Of a DNA stretch of 64,000 bases, positions 49,419 through 60,263 are shown one piece after another. The translations under genes were made by a program, and so were the position numbers. A model generated the notes under the pieces. It saw only the letters and a program-made list of their open reading frames with translations. It ran no database searches and was not told the origin of the DNA. Each line of letters opens with the position of its first letter. The stretch's first letter is position 1. Source of the DNA: Falsirhodobacter deserti (lineage in GTDB: Bacteria; Pseudomonadota; Alphaproteobacteria; Rhodobacterales; Rhodobacteraceae); the NCBI RefSeq assembly GCF_004015795.1, contig NZ_ML137221.1, positions 62,001 through 126,000 on the forward strand, written 5' to 3'.

Positions 49419-51503
49419 GTGGCGAAACCGGAACTGAAGCAAGAGAAGCGGCGGCGCCCGCCGCAAAAAGCTGTCAAGACGGCCGAGCAGAAAACAATAG
49501 CTGTGGTGACCCACGATCCCGTCCTTGCCGCGCTGGCAAGCGAGCGGATCGCTATCGAGGCCGTCTCGATCGAGATCGACGGCGGCCGGTTCGAAGCGAA
49601 GGCCGTTGCCGGTCAGCCGTTCGAGGTTGCCGCCGATATCTTCTGCGACGGCCATGACACCATCGCGGCGGCCCTTGTCTGGCGGCCGAAAGGCGGGACG
49701 GAACTTGCTGAGGTGCCCATGCTACCGGTGGAGAACGACCGATGGGGCGGAACTCTTACCCTGCCGGAAAATGGCTGGTACGAATGCAGCATCATCGCTT
49801 GGCGGGACCTGTTTGCTGCCTGGCGGAAAGAGGTCATCAAGAAGCAGGCCGTCGGCCAGATGATCGGGCTGGAGTTGGAGGAAGGCCGCCGGATCATCGA
49901 GAAAACGCTGGCCCAAGGCGCCGCGTCGTCTGAGGATCGCGCCGTCCTTGAAAAGCTTTTGCACGATGATGCGCAGCAGGCCGGCGCAGGTGATGATGCC
50001 GATGTTCAGGCTGCCCGTTTCGCCCGGCTGAAGGATCCCGCCATCGCCGAGGTGATGCAGCGGAACGACCTGCGCGACAGCCTTACCCGTTACAAGATGC
50101 TGCCGGTTTTCGCAGATCGCAAGGCCGCCGCCTTCAGCGCATGGTACGAGATCATGCCGCGATCGCAGTCGGGCGACGTAAACCGGCACGGCACCTTCGC
50201 CGACGTGATCCCGCGGCTGCCCTATATCCGCGATCTTGGCTTTGACGTGCTGTATTTCCCGCCCATCCACCCCATCGGCAAGACCAACCGCAAAGGGCGC
50301 AACAACAGCCTGCGAGCCGAGGAAGGCGATCCGGGCAGTCCCTATGCCATCGGCTCTGCCGAGGGAGGGCACGATGCGATCCACCCCGAGCTTGGCACCT
50401 TTGACGACTTCCGCCGCCTGGTCGATGCCGCGAAAGACCATGGGCTGGAGATTGCGCTGGACTTCGCGATCCAGTGCTCTCCCGATCATCCTTGGATCAA
50501 GGAGCATCCCGAATGGTTCGACTGGCGGCCCGATGGATCGATCAAGTTCGCCGAGAACCCGCCCAAGAAGTACGAGGACATCGTCAACGTCCACTTCTAT
50601 CGCGATGCCCTGCCCTCGCTTTGGTATACGCTGCGCGACGTGGTCCTGTTCTGGGTGGAACACGGCGTCCGCATCTTCCGCGTGGATAACCCGCACACCA
50701 AGCCCTTCCCGTTCTGGGAATGGATGATTGCCGAAGTGCGCGCAAAGGATCCCGGCGTGATCTTTCTTGCCGAAGCATTCACGCGCCCGAAGGTGATGAA
50801 GCGGCTGGCCAAGGTCGGCTATTCGCAGTCCTACTCCTACTTCACCTGGCGCAACGAGAAGCAGGAGATCACCGAGTATCTGACCGAGCTGACGCAGGAG
50901 GAGTGCCGCGAATACATGCGGCCGAACTTCTTCGTGAACACGCCCGACATCAACCCGAAGTTCCTGCAAACCAGCGGGCGGCCGGGCTTTCGCACGCGGC
51001 TGGTTCTGGCGGCCACGCTGGGCGGAAACTATGGCGTTTATAACGGATACGAGATTTGCGAGGCGGCAGCAGTTCCGGGCAAGGAGGAATACCTCAACTC
51101 CGAGAAATACGAGATCCGCGCGTGGGACATGGATCAACCCGGCCACATCCAGGACGACATCCGGCTTATGAACCGCCTGCGCCAATCCCATCCGGCGCTG
51201 CAGGAGTTCACGAACCTGCACTTCTATGAAGCGGACAATGACAACATCCTCGCCTATGGCAAGCAGAGGGGGAACGACTTTGTCCTGATCCACGTCAACC
51301 TCGATCCGCACAACACGCAGAGCTTCCGGTTCGAGGTTCCGATGTGGAAGTTCGGCCTGCCGGATGAAGCGTCGGTGGAGGTGCGTGACCTGATCCACGG
51401 CAACAGCTTCACCTGGCACGGCAAATATCAGTGGCTGGAACTTGAGCCCCAGACCCGTCCTTACGCCATTTGGCAGATTTTCGCCCCGGGAGTGCCGCGC
51501 TGA
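49419..51503 (+). CDS. glgE: Alpha-1,4-glucan:maltose-1-phosphate maltosyltransferase
   Basis: The 694-residue GH13_3 enzyme carries an N-terminal beta-sandwich domain (about residues 50-150), a linker helical domain and a GH13 barrel. The nucleophile region is RIFRVDNPHTKPFPFWEWM, the acid/base region IFLAEAFTRPKVM, and GlgE-specific IHPIGKTNRKGRNN precedes them. GlgE extends alpha-glucan using maltose 1-phosphate. The GTG at 49419 is chosen because GAGGAGG lies six bases upstream; an ATG 11 codons earlier lacks such a site. It overlaps the following treS-maltokinase gene by one base (TGATG), giving a GlgE-pathway operon. Confidence 0.93.
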   Translation: MAKPELKQEKRRRPPQKAVKTAEQKTIAVVTHDPVLAALASERIAIEAVSIEIDGGRFEAKAVAGQPFEVAADIFCDGHDTIAAALVWRPKGGTELAEVPMLPVENDRWGGTLTLPENGWYECSIIAWRDLFAAWRKEVIKKQAVGQMIGLELEEGRRIIEKTLAQGAASSEDRAVLEKLLHDDAQQAGAGDDADVQAARFARLKDPAIAEVMQRNDLRDSLTRYKMLPVFADRKAAAFSAWYEIMPRSQSGDVNRHGTFADVIPRLPYIRDLGFDVLYFPPIHPIGKTNRKGRNNSLRAEEGDPGSPYAIGSAEGGHDAIHPELGTFDDFRRLVDAAKDHGLEIALDFAIQCSPDHPWIKEHPEWFDWRPDGSIKFAENPPKKYEDIVNVHFYRDALPSLWYTLRDVVLFWVEHGVRIFRVDNPHTKPFPFWEWMIAEVRAKDPGVIFLAEAFTRPKVMKRLAKVGYSQSYSYFTWRNEKQEITEYLTELTQEECREYMRPNFFVNTPDINPKFLQTSGRPGFRTRLVLAATLGGNYGVYNGYEICEAAAVPGKEEYLNSEKYEIRAWDMDQPGHIQDDIRLMNRLRQSHPALQEFTNLHFYEADNDNILAYGKQRGNDFVLIHVNLDPHNTQSFRFEVPMWKFGLPDEASVEVRDLIHGNSFTWHGKYQWLELEPQTRPYAIWQIFAPGVPR

Positions 51504-54500
51504 TGGAGATATCCGCGAAGAAACGAGACAGCGCGAACTTTGCCGTCCGCACCGGCGGGGTCGATCGCGATCAGGCCGACTGGTACAAGGACGCTGTTAT
51601 CTACCAGCTGCACATCAAGGCGTTCCAGGATTCGAACGGCGACGGCATCGGTGATTTCGCGGGGCTGATGCAGCGGCTGGACTATGTGCAGGAACTGGGG
51701 GTGACGGCGATCTGGCTGCTGCCCTTCTACCCCTCGCCGCTGCGCGATGACGGATACGACATCTCCGACTACCGCTCCATCAACCCGTCCTATGGCTCGA
51801 TGAAGGACTTCAAGGCCTTTGTCGCCGAGGCACACAAGCGCGGCATCCGAGTCATCACCGAGCTGGTGATCAACCACACCTCGGATCAGCATCCGTGGTT
51901 CCAGCGAGCACGCAAGGCCAAGCGCGGCTCGGCCGCCCGCGACTGGTATGTTTGGTCTGACAGCGACGAAAAATGGCCTGAAACGCGGATCATCTTCCTG
52001 GACACCGAAAAGTCCAACTGGACTTGGGATCCGGTTGCGGGCCAGTTCTACTGGCATCGCTTCTATTCCCACCAGCCAGACCTCAACTTCGACAATCCCC
52101 GCGTGTTGGAGGAAGTGCTGAAGGTCATGCGCATGTGGCTGGACATGGGCGTGGACGGGCTGCGGCTGGACGCGATCCCCTATCTGGTGGAACGCGACGG
52201 CACCAACAACGAGAACCTTTCCGAAACCCATGACGTCCTGAAGAAGATCCGCGCCGATCTGGACGCGCATTTCCCCGACCGGATGCTTCTGGCCGAGGCG
52301 AACCAGTGGCCCGAGGACACACGCCCTTATTTCGGCGACGGCGACGAATGCCACATGGGCTTTCACTTCCCGCTGATGCCGCGCATGTACATGGCACTGG
52401 CGCAGGCCGACCGCCATCCGATCACGGACATCATCCGCCAAACGCCCGAGATTCCCGAACTATGCCAATGGGGCATCTTCCTGCGCAACCATGACGAGCT
52501 GACGCTGGAAATGGTGACGTCCGAGGAGCGCGATTATCTCTGGCAGACCTATGCGGCCGAAACGCGGGCGCGGATCAACCTTGGCATCCGCCGCCGGCTG
52601 GCGCCCCTGATGCAGAACAACCGCCGCAAGATCGAGTTGATGAATTCGATGCTGCTGTCCATGCCGGGGACCCCGATCATCTATTACGGGGACGAGATCG
52701 GGATGGGCGACAACTACTATCTCGGGGATCGGGACGGGGTGCGCACGCCGATGCAGTGGTCGGGCGACCGCAATGCCGGATTTTCGCGCGCCAAGCCGCA
52801 ACAACTTTACCTTCCGACGATCATCGATGCTGTTTATGGCCATCAGGTCATCAACGTGGAGGCACAGGCGGACGATCCGTCGTCCCTGCTGAACTGGATG
52901 CGCCGGATGATCACGGTGCGCCGCCAGCATCCCGCCTTCGGGCGCGGGACGATGGTGCTGCTGTATCCACGCAACCGCAAGATCCTTGCCTATCTGCGCG
53001 AGCATGAGGGCAAGGCCTATCTGTGCGTGGCAAACCTGGCCGACAGCGCACAAGCGGTGGAACTGGACCTGAGCCGCCATCGCGGCACCGTCCCGATCGA
53101 GCTTACGGGGCGGTCCGCCTTCCCCCCAATCGGCGATCTGCCCTACATGCTGACGCTGCCCGCTTATGGCTTCTACTGGTTTGCCCTCAGCGATGAAGGG
53201 GAAACGCCGTCTTGGCACGAGGCGATGCCGGGCATCCTGCCTGAATTCATGACGCTGACCGCGCGCGATGGCCGGGTGGAAACGGCCCTTGGCGGGCGCG
53301 AGGGGACGCAGTTCCGCAAGGACGTTCTGCCGCAATGGCTGCCCCTGCAGCGCTGGTTCGCGGCAAAGGACGAGGCGATTGGCGCAGTGCGGATGACCCC
53401 ACTGGGCAGCCTTGAGGGGGGGGAGCATGAGCTTGTCTCGCTTGAGGTGACCGTCGGGGACGAGGAGCAAAGCTATCTTCTGCCGATCTCGGCGCGGTGG
53501 GGGGATGAGAACCTTCGCCCCGGCGCACCGAAGCTTTCCTATACGCTGGCCAAGATCCGCCACACGGCCCGCGTGGGAGCCCTGATCGACGGGGCCTATG
53601 ACGAACGTCTTCCGCAACTGCTGCTGGACGGCCTCAAGGAAGAGCGGTCGGACGGGAAACTGCGGTTCAAGGGCAGCGACGCCCTGCGCGCGATCGAGGA
53701 GCCGGGAGACCCACGGCAGCTTGGTGCCGAACAGTCCAACCTGTCCATCGCCTTCAGCGACAAGATCATCCTGAAGCTTTATCGCCGCATCCGCGCCGGG
53801 GATCAGCCGGATGTGGAGGTCGCACGCTTCCTGACTGAAGTGGCGGGATACGAACACACGCCCCGCTACTTGGGCGAGGTGGTGCATGACACCACGACAC
53901 TGGCCGCCGCCTTCGCCTTTGTTCCGAACAGAGGCGACGCATGGACAGGGATCATCGACGCGTTGATGCTGGAGCTGCACGAACAGGAGGGGTGGTCCTC
54001 CACCTCGGAAGTGAGGCCTGAGGCAGCGGCCTTCGACTTCCCGCTCAGCATCGGGTCTCTGCTGGGGCAACGCACGGCCGAACTGCACAAGGCGCTGGCG
54101 ACGGAAACCGACGATCCTTCCTTCAAGACAGAGGATCTGACACAGGATCAATTGGGCAAGTGGGCTCAGGATGCGCAGGCCGAAGCCGAAGCGCTGATGT
54201 CGCGGCTGAAACAGGCAGCCTTCCCCGAAGACGCCGCCCCGCTTGCCGAAACGCTGCTTGCGGCGCAGGACGAACTTTTCGCCAAGCTGCACGCGATCAC
54301 GCAGATGGACCCGGCGTTCAAGCTGTCGCGCATCCATGGGGATTATCATCTGGGCCAAGTGCTTCTGGCGCAGAACGACGTCGCGATCATCGACTTTGAG
54401 GGTGAACCCGCACGTACGCTTGCCGAGCGGCGGGCGAAATCGTCGCCCCTGCGGGATGTCGCGGGCATGCTCCGCTCCTTCGACTATGCCGCGATGACCG

Positions 54501-54787
54501 TCATCGCGCGGCAGCGCCAAAGTTTTGGGCAGGGTGCGGAGCGCGAACTGGAACGCGTGGAAACCTGGCGCCAGACGGCGATGCGGGAATTCCAGACAGC
54601 CTATGCCGAACACTCCCGAGAGGTGGCGAGCCTTCCGGCGGATGCCGCGGCCCGCAAAACGCTGCTGGACTTCTTCCTGCTCCACAAGGCGGTTTATGAA
54701 GCCGGATACGAACTGGGCAACAGGCCTGCATGGGTTGGCATTCCGCTGAAGGGAATTCTTGATTTGCTGGGACGGGACGCAGAATGA
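51503..54787 (+). CDS. treS: Trehalose synthase fused to maltokinase
   Basis: The 1094-residue protein has two parts. Residues about 25-570 are GH13 trehalose synthase ([20 protein letters not shown], nucleophile in [16 protein letters not shown], acid in [11 protein letters not shown], and [12 protein letters not shown]), which interconverts trehalose and maltose. Residues about 600-1094 are a maltokinase of the Mak/Pep2 type, with the aminoglycoside-kinase-like catalytic site [12 protein letters not shown] and the metal-site IIDFEGEP near residues 945-970. The kinase makes maltose 1-phosphate for GlgE. The fusion channels trehalose to maltose 1-phosphate. Start ATG at 51503 overlaps the glgE stop; the 3' end overlaps glgB by four bases. 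Confidence 0.95.
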   Translation: MEISAKKRDSANFAVRTGGVDRDQADWYKDAVIYQLHIKAFQDSNGDGIGDFAGLMQRLDYVQELGVTAIWLLPFYPSPLRDDGYDISDYRSINPSYGSMKDFKAFVAEAHKRGIRVITELVINHTSDQHPWFQRARKAKRGSAARDWYVWSDSDEKWPETRIIFLDTEKSNWTWDPVAGQFYWHRFYSHQPDLNFDNPRVLEEVLKVMRMWLDMGVDGLRLDAIPYLVERDGTNNENLSETHDVLKKIRADLDAHFPDRMLLAEANQWPEDTRPYFGDGDECHMGFHFPLMPRMYMALAQADRHPITDIIRQTPEIPELCQWGIFLRNHDELTLEMVTSEERDYLWQTYAAETRARINLGIRRRLAPLMQNNRRKIELMNSMLLSMPGTPIIYYGDEIGMGDNYYLGDRDGVRTPMQWSGDRNAGFSRAKPQQLYLPTIIDAVYGHQVINVEAQADDPSSLLNWMRRMITVRRQHPAFGRGTMVLLYPRNRKILAYLREHEGKAYLCVANLADSAQAVELDLSRHRGTVPIELTGRSAFPPIGDLPYMLTLPAYGFYWFALSDEGETPSWHEAMPGILPEFMTLTARDGRVETALGGREGTQFRKDVLPQWLPLQRWFAAKDEAIGAVRMTPLGSLEGGEHELVSLEVTVGDEEQSYLLPISARWGDENLRPGAPKLSYTLAKIRHTARVGALIDGAYDERLPQLLLDGLKEERSDGKLRFKGSDALRAIEEPGDPRQLGAEQSNLSIAFSDKIILKLYRRIRAGDQPDVEVARFLTEVAGYEHTPRYLGEVVHDTTTLAAAFAFVPNRGDAWTGIIDALMLELHEQEGWSSTSEVRPEAAAFDFPLSIGSLLGQRTAELHKALATETDDPSFKTEDLTQDQLGKWAQDAQAEAEALMSRLKQAAFPEDAAPLAETLLAAQDELFAKLHAITQMDPAFKLSRIHGDYHLGQVLLAQNDVAIIDFEGEPARTLAERRAKSSPLRDVAGMLRSFDYAAMTVIARQRQSFGQGAERELERVETWRQTAMREFQTAYAEHSREVASLPADAAARKTLLDFFLLHKAVYEAGYELGNRPAWVGIPLKGILDLLGRDAE

Positions 54788-56937
54788 CAAGTGTTTCATC
54801 GACGGAGATCGAGGCCATCCTGCGCGGCAGGCACCATGACCCGTTCAGCATCCTGGGCCCCCACGACGGCGAGGTGCGGGTGTTCGCGCCCCAAGCATCG
54901 GAAGTGACGGTTCTTGACGCACGGGGTCGGACCGCGTTGGAGCGTGTTCATCCCGAGGGCTTCTTCGCCGGCCCCATTGCCGACCGCGAATACCGGCTGG
55001 AGATGCGATCCGGCGATCATGTCTGGGAGGTGGACGACCCTTATCGTTTCGATCCGGTGATGGGGGAAATGGACGAATACCTTCTGGCCGAAGGGCGCCA
55101 CCGGAAGCTTTATGAACGGATGGGGGCACATCCTGCGGTGCATCAGGGGGTCGAGGGCGTGGCTTTTGCCGTTTGGGCCCCTAATGCGCGGCGCGTCAGC
55201 GTTGTCGGTCATTTCAACGCATGGGATGGCAGGCGCCACCCGATGCGCAAGCGTCTTGGGCCGGGGATCTGGGAGTTGTTCATCCCCGGTCTCGTGCCCG
55301 GCGAAATCTACAAGTACGAGATCATCAGCGCCCATGGGGAGCGGATGCCCCTGAAGGCCGATCCTGTCGGCTTCTCCCATGAAAGCGCGCCGGGGACGGC
55401 GTCCGTGATAGCGTCGCAGCCGGAACACCGTTGGCAGGATGCAGGGTGGCTGGCTGAACGGGCACAGCGGCAGGACAGGACGGCCCCGATATCCATCTAC
55501 GAGGTTCACCTCGGATCATGGCGACGGGGCGGTGCGGGCGAGATACTGGACTATGACGCGATCGCCGATCTGCTTGTTCCCTATCTGACCGAGATGGGCT
55601 TCACGCATGTGGAATTCCTGCCCGTGTCGGAGCATCCTTTCACCGGATCGTGGGGCTACCAGCCAATCGGCCTGTTTGCCCCCACCAGCCGTTACGGTTC
55701 GGCCGAGGCATTTGCGCGGTTGGTGGACAAGCTGCACATGGCCGGCATTGGCGTCATCATCGATTGGGTCCCGGCGCATTTTCCTTCGGACGCGCATGGG
55801 CTGAGCAGGTTCGACGGCACCGCGCTTTATGAACATGCCGATCCAAGGCAGGGCTTCCACCGCGACTGGAACACGCTGATCTACAACTTCGGGCGGCGCG
55901 AGGTTGCCAACTTCCTGCAATCGAGCGCGCTTTACTGGCTGGACAAGTTCCACGTCGACGCGCTGCGCGTGGATGCGGTCGCCTCGATGCTGTACCTCGA
56001 CTATTCGCGCGAAGCCGGCGAATGGATCCCCAACGAGTTTGGCGGAAACGAGAATCTTGAAGCCATCGCCTTCCTGCGCGACGTGAACGAACGGGTGTGC
56101 GAGGATTATCCCGGTGCCATCACCATCGCTGAGGAATCGACCGCTTTTCCGAAGGTCAGCCGACCGGTTCAGGACGGTGGCCTCGGCTTCGGGTTCAAGT
56201 GGAACATGGGCTGGATGCATGACACGCTGGGCTATTTCCGGCAGGACCCGATCCATCGGCGGTACCATCAGGGCAGCCTGACCTTCGGGCTCGTCTATGC
56301 CTTCTCCGAAGATTTCGTGCTGCCGCTGAGCCATGACGAGGTGGTGCATGGCAAGGGCTCCCTCATCCGGCAGATGGCCGGGGACAGGTGGCAGAAATTC
56401 GCGAACCTGCGCGCATATTTCGCGTTCATGTGGACCCATCCCGGCAAGAAGCTGCTGTTCATGGGCGGCGAGTTTGCGCAGGATCGGGAATGGAACCACG
56501 ATCAGTCACTGGACTGGCACCTTCTGGACGATCCGCTGCATCGGGGCATGCAAACCCTGATCGCGGATCTGAACCGCCTGTATCGCGACCGGCCGGCCCT
56601 TCACCGCATGGATTGCGATCCGGCGGGATTCGAGTGGATTGATACCAGCGATACGGTCCAAAGCGTGCTCGTCTATCTGCGCAAGGCAGATACGGACGCG
56701 CCGCCTGTGGTCGTGGTGTGCAATCTGACCCCGCAAGTGCACTTCGATTACCGGATCGGCGTGCCGCAAGGTGGAAAATGGCGCGAGGTTCTGAACACTG
56801 ACAGCGACCGCTATGGCGGATCGAACGTCGGCAACCACGCCGTGATCGAGGCAGAGGATGTGCCTTGGCACGGGCGGAACTCTTCGCTGAGCCTCACTCT
56901 GCCCCCGCTTGCAGTGATCGTTCTTTCCCCGGAGTGA
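54784..56937 (+). CDS. glgB: 1,4-alpha-glucan branching enzyme
   Basis: The 717-residue GH13_9 enzyme has the N-terminal GlgB domain and CBM48 ([40 protein letters not shown]). Its catalytic barrel carries [18 protein letters not shown] (nucleophile), [13 protein letters not shown] (acid) and [14 protein letters not shown]. It adds alpha-1,6 branches to the glucan chains extended by GlgE. Length matches the family. It is the last gene of the operon, whose stop faces convergent malQ 55 bases away. Confidence 0.96.
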   Translation: MTSVSSTEIEAILRGRHHDPFSILGPHDGEVRVFAPQASEVTVLDARGRTALERVHPEGFFAGPIADREYRLEMRSGDHVWEVDDPYRFDPVMGEMDEYLLAEGRHRKLYERMGAHPAVHQGVEGVAFAVWAPNARRVSVVGHFNAWDGRRHPMRKRLGPGIWELFIPGLVPGEIYKYEIISAHGERMPLKADPVGFSHESAPGTASVIASQPEHRWQDAGWLAERAQRQDRTAPISIYEVHLGSWRRGGAGEILDYDAIADLLVPYLTEMGFTHVEFLPVSEHPFTGSWGYQPIGLFAPTSRYGSAEAFARLVDKLHMAGIGVIIDWVPAHFPSDAHGLSRFDGTALYEHADPRQGFHRDWNTLIYNFGRREVANFLQSSALYWLDKFHVDALRVDAVASMLYLDYSREAGEWIPNEFGGNENLEAIAFLRDVNERVCEDYPGAITIAEESTAFPKVSRPVQDGGLGFGFKWNMGWMHDTLGYFRQDPIHRRYHQGSLTFGLVYAFSEDFVLPLSHDEVVHGKGSLIRQMAGDRWQKFANLRAYFAFMWTHPGKKLLFMGGEFAQDREWNHDQSLDWHLLDDPLHRGMQTLIADLNRLYRDRPALHRMDCDPAGFEWIDTSDTVQSVLVYLRKADTDAPPVVVVCNLTPQVHFDYRIGVPQGGKWREVLNTDSDRYGGSNVGNHAVIEAEDVPWHGRNSSLSLTLPPLAVIVLSPE

Positions 56938-56992
56938 CGAGATGCGGCGCAGCTTCGAGGCCGCGCCGTCGTCTCAAGGCCCAGCTGGCCCT

Positions 56993-58795
56993 TCAACCGC
57001 CGGCCTTCGGCCGCTCCTTGCGCAACCCGCGGGCGATTGACTGGAACAAGGGAACGTTCCCGATATCCTCCAGTGTGGTGCCAAGCTTGAGGCGCCAGTT
57101 CGGATATTCGTCCAAGGTGCTGGGTACGTTGACGGGCTTGGTTTCGCCCACCATGTCCTCCAGCCGCGCCGCGAACAGAAGGGACGGAGTGCGGGCAAGA
57201 TGCCGGTGCACCGCAGCGACCACTGCCTCTGGCGCGGCCTGTGTGGCGGTGGCGGGAACGTCATCTTCAGCTAGGAGGCCGCCCTTTTTCAGGTCTTGCA
57301 GCAACTCCGCGCGCTCTGTTTCGCGGGCAGTGGATTGATCATGTGCCGCCGCGTCGCTGATGAAGCCGAACGAGGCGCGCAGCCTGATGTCATCACCCAT
57401 CCACCAGCCTTGAAAAGTCGGAAGGTCGTGGGTGGACAGGCAGGCAAGGGCAAGCGGCGGGTAATCTTCGGGCGGGATAAATCCGTCCTCGTTCCGCTCG
57501 AACATGAAGATGCGATAGGACAGGATGCCGGCTTCTGCCATGACATCGCGAAAACCGGGCGGCACGTTGCCCAGATCCTCGCCGATGACGATCGTCTTGT
57601 TGGCATGGGACGCATCGGCCAAGGCCCGCAGCATATGTGCGATCGGATAACGGACATAGGTTCCCTCTGCGGGGCCGGCACCGTCCGGGATCAGGAACAA
57701 CTGCCAAAGGCCCATTGCATGATCGATCCGCAACGCGCCTGCCCGCTCTGTCGCGCCTTGCATCAGCGCCTGGTAAGGCGCCGCACGGCTATCGGCCATG
57801 CGCAGGGGTGACAGCGGCGCAAGGCCCCAATCCTGCCCATTCTCGTTGAAGTAATCGGGCGGCGCACCGATCCTGACCGAAGACATGACATCGCGGTCGC
57901 CCCAGCTGCCGGACCCTCCGGCCGCTTCCCCCACTGCAAAATCAAGGTAAAGGCCAATGCCCATTCCGGCCGCATGACAAGCCGTGCGTGCAGCGTTCAG
58001 TTGGCGGTCCGCCTCGTATTGCAGCCAGCGATGGAAAACACATGCGGATTGATCGGTGCGGGCAAATTCCGCGACGGCGGGGCTGTTCACGTCGCGGTAC
58101 TGGGGGGGCCAGCATTGCCAGCCGGCCCCATGACCGCGCTCCACCATGGTTTCCGAAAGCGCTTCAAACACCGCGTGACGTTCCAGATCCTCGCGGTCCT
58201 GATGATGGAACGACTGCGGCGCATCGGGTGATCCCGCCTCGGCCCAGAGCTGGCGCAGCACCTGCATCTTCACGGCCGTGACGGCGGGATAATCCACCAG
58301 CTCCGCTTCGCGCAGATCGGCAAGGGTCTGGGGGGCGACCATATCCGGCCGAAATCCCGTCATCCGGTCCACTGCAAGGTATAACGGGTTGAGAAAGCGG
58401 CGGTTCGACGGCGAGAACGGGCTGCGAAGCGACGGGTCGGACAGGAACAACGCGTGCAGCGGATTGAGGCCGATGAAGTCCGCCCCTGCAGCCCCGAGGA
58501 TTTCCGCCAGCCTTTCCAGATCAGCAAAATCGCCTATGCCCCAGTTGCGCCCGGAGCGAAGCTGGTAAAGCTGCACCGCCACGCCCCAGACGCGCGGCGC
58601 ATCCGGCGGCAGATAACAGCGCACACCCTCGGGCGCCCGAAGTTCATGAACGGGCGCGGATGGGGCAGCATTGCCACCCAGCACATCCAGCAAGGCCTCC
58701 AGCGTTTCGCGGGGAGCGGTATGCATCGTGCCGCCCATGCCTTCATATTCGGGCTGAATGCCGAAGCTGAGTGCGCGCGCCTGAACGCTGTTCAT
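56993..58795 (-). CDS. malQ: 4-alpha-glucanotransferase (amylomaltase)
   Basis: The 600-residue GH77 enzyme has nucleophile region ALRIDHAMGLWQLFLIPDG, acid/base region VIGEDLGNVPPGFRD and LSTHDLPTFQGWWMGDD. MalQ transfers maltodextrin segments and releases glucose, recycling short glucans from glycogen. The ATG at 58795 (MNSVQARALSFGIQPEYEG) is used; the frame extends 78 codons further but without family resemblance. It is monocistronic and convergent with the glgE-treS-glgB operon, giving the locus both synthesis and remodelling of alpha-glucan. Confidence 0.93.
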   Translation of the reverse strand: MNSVQARALSFGIQPEYEGMGGTMHTAPRETLEALLDVLGGNAAPSAPVHELRAPEGVRCYLPPDAPRVWGVAVQLYQLRSGRNWGIGDFADLERLAEILGAAGADFIGLNPLHALFLSDPSLRSPFSPSNRRFLNPLYLAVDRMTGFRPDMVAPQTLADLREAELVDYPAVTAVKMQVLRQLWAEAGSPDAPQSFHHQDREDLERHAVFEALSETMVERGHGAGWQCWPPQYRDVNSPAVAEFARTDQSACVFHRWLQYEADRQLNAARTACHAAGMGIGLYLDFAVGEAAGGSGSWGDRDVMSSVRIGAPPDYFNENGQDWGLAPLSPLRMADSRAAPYQALMQGATERAGALRIDHAMGLWQLFLIPDGAGPAEGTYVRYPIAHMLRALADASHANKTIVIGEDLGNVPPGFRDVMAEAGILSYRIFMFERNEDGFIPPEDYPPLALACLSTHDLPTFQGWWMGDDIRLRASFGFISDAAAHDQSTARETERAELLQDLKKGGLLAEDDVPATATQAAPEAVVAAVHRHLARTPSLLFAARLEDMVGETKPVNVPSTLDEYPNWRLKLGTTLEDIGNVPLFQSIARGLRKERPKAGG

Positions 58796-59004
58796 GTCGA
58801 AGCCATCTTTTTCTGACAAAGGCCTGCCCCGGTTCTTGCTGTGGGTTGATGTGCCCTGCAGCAACGCTTGCCCCAAGCACTTGTTCCGGCACTTGCGGGT
58901 GCGCCCTCCAGCGTCAGATGCCGAAACCGTGAGGGGATGCAAAGGTGACAAAGCGGCACCCGTGTCCTTAATTCGGACAACCACCCTCACATCGCGGAGA
59001 GCGC

Positions 59005-60261
59005 ATGGGCGACCCTTCCCCTTCGGCACAACGATCCGGCGACCGCTATGCGCGGGAACTGGAGCGGCATCTTGACTGGCTTGATACCTTCACCTCCACG
59101 GCGCTTGGCGTTCTGGCGGCTGCCTCGGGGATATACACCTATATCGGGGTGCGAACGCTGCTTGACGATCCGGGCCTTTGGACAACCTTCGCCGCACTTG
59201 CCTATTCCGTTGCCGTGTCGGTCGCGATCTTCGTGTTCTGGTCCTATATGCTGCGGCTGCTGCCGGCGGTGCGTTCCGCCGCCTCGCGGGTGGGGCTGCT
59301 TCTGACGATGGCGCTTGGCTGCTGCGCGATCATCGCGATGTCGGCATGGCTGAACGCTGCGGCGCTTGCAGGCGGGGCGGCGGTGGAAACGCACATGGCC
59401 ACCACGGTGCAGGATTATCAGGCCTCACTGGAACGGGCCCATGCCAATGCAGTGGCAGGCCAGTCACTGTCGCGGGACGTGGCACGGGTTCGGCAAAGCT
59501 TTCAGGACCTGTCCGAGCAGGAGGCGAGCGGATCGCTGTCAGGCTTTTCCGGTCGCGGCGCAGTTTTCAGAGTTCTGACCCAGAAAAGCGCCGAGCTTCA
59601 GGCGCTTGAAGACCAGATCGCAGCCGTGGAAACACCGATCAAGGCTGCCTTCGGCCAAGGCAATGCCATCCTGTCGCGCATGCGGGGCCTGTCTACGCAA
59701 CCCGGCGCATTGGAGGATCGGACCGTCCGCTTTTCAGCCGACGCGGTCGAACTGTCGGGGCTTATCACGCAACTTCGCCAGTTGAACCCGGCACCGCTGG
59801 TTGCCCGCGCCGCGTCCGACCTGTCGGAGGCTGTCGTTCTGCCGGAACTGGATGGCACCACGGCCGAAATGCGGGCCGGCCAATCCAGCACCATCACCTC
59901 GGTCCTGTCGCTTGTGGAACAGCGGGCCACCACCCTGCTGACGGCCGCGAACGAGGTGTTGGCCCTGCCCCAACCGGACGAGGCCGTTTATGCCCCGATG
60001 TCCGCCGCCGATGCCGTGATCGCCTATGCGGGCAACTTCATTCCGGCATGGGCGGGTGCCATCGCCATAGACCTGCTTCCGGCCATTCTTGTTTTCACGA
60101 TGATGGTCGTTCAGGCCGCGATCCGCAGCGGGCGCGGCGAAGGCCATACCGATGACCGGATGACGGTGGGCGAACTGCGGGCGGCGCTTGCTGCCGCCGA
60201 ATTGTTGCGCCAGCCCCCGCCCGAGGAGCCGCGCCCGGCACTTACGCGGCCGGAGGCCTGA
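59005..60261 (+). CDS. Uncharacterised membrane protein with long extracytoplasmic helical region
   Basis: The 418-residue protein has about three N-terminal transmembrane helices (STALGVLAAASGIYTYIG, FAALAYSVAVSVAIFVFW, GLLLTMALGCCAIIAMSAWL). A region of about 220 residues rich in alanine, glutamine and glutamate follows, likely helical or coiled-coil (SAELQALEDQIAAVETPIKA). A last membrane helix (IAIDLLPAILVFTMMVVQAA) and a short cytoplasmic tail ending in proline-rich RQPPPEEPRPALTRPEA complete it. No catalytic motif is seen. It lies two bases before a ClpP/crotonase-like periplasmic protein gene, so the two probably form one membrane-associated unit. I do not recognise a named family. Start ATG follows GGAGAGC. 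Confidence 0.85.
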   Translation: MGDPSPSAQRSGDRYARELERHLDWLDTFTSTALGVLAAASGIYTYIGVRTLLDDPGLWTTFAALAYSVAVSVAIFVFWSYMLRLLPAVRSAASRVGLLLTMALGCCAIIAMSAWLNAAALAGGAAVETHMATTVQDYQASLERAHANAVAGQSLSRDVARVRQSFQDLSEQEASGSLSGFSGRGAVFRVLTQKSAELQALEDQIAAVETPIKAAFGQGNAILSRMRGLSTQPGALEDRTVRFSADAVELSGLITQLRQLNPAPLVARAASDLSEAVVLPELDGTTAEMRAGQSSTITSVLSLVEQRATTLLTAANEVLALPQPDEAVYAPMSAADAVIAYAGNFIPAWAGAIAIDLLPAILVFTMMVVQAAIRSGRGEGHTDDRMTVGELRAALAAAELLRQPPPEEPRPALTRPEA

Positions 60262-60263
60262 AG

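Noticed and set aside
49722-51419. A 565-codon minus-strand frame
   Set aside because: Shadow of glgE with no recognisable protein features.
52460-54799. A 779-codon minus-strand frame
   Set aside because: Shadow of the treS-maltokinase gene. The plus strand carries catalytic motifs throughout and operon overlaps at both ends.
58796-59029. Longer N-terminus for malQ
   Set aside because: The 78 extra codons have no GH77 similarity and would run past the divergent gene start at 59005.
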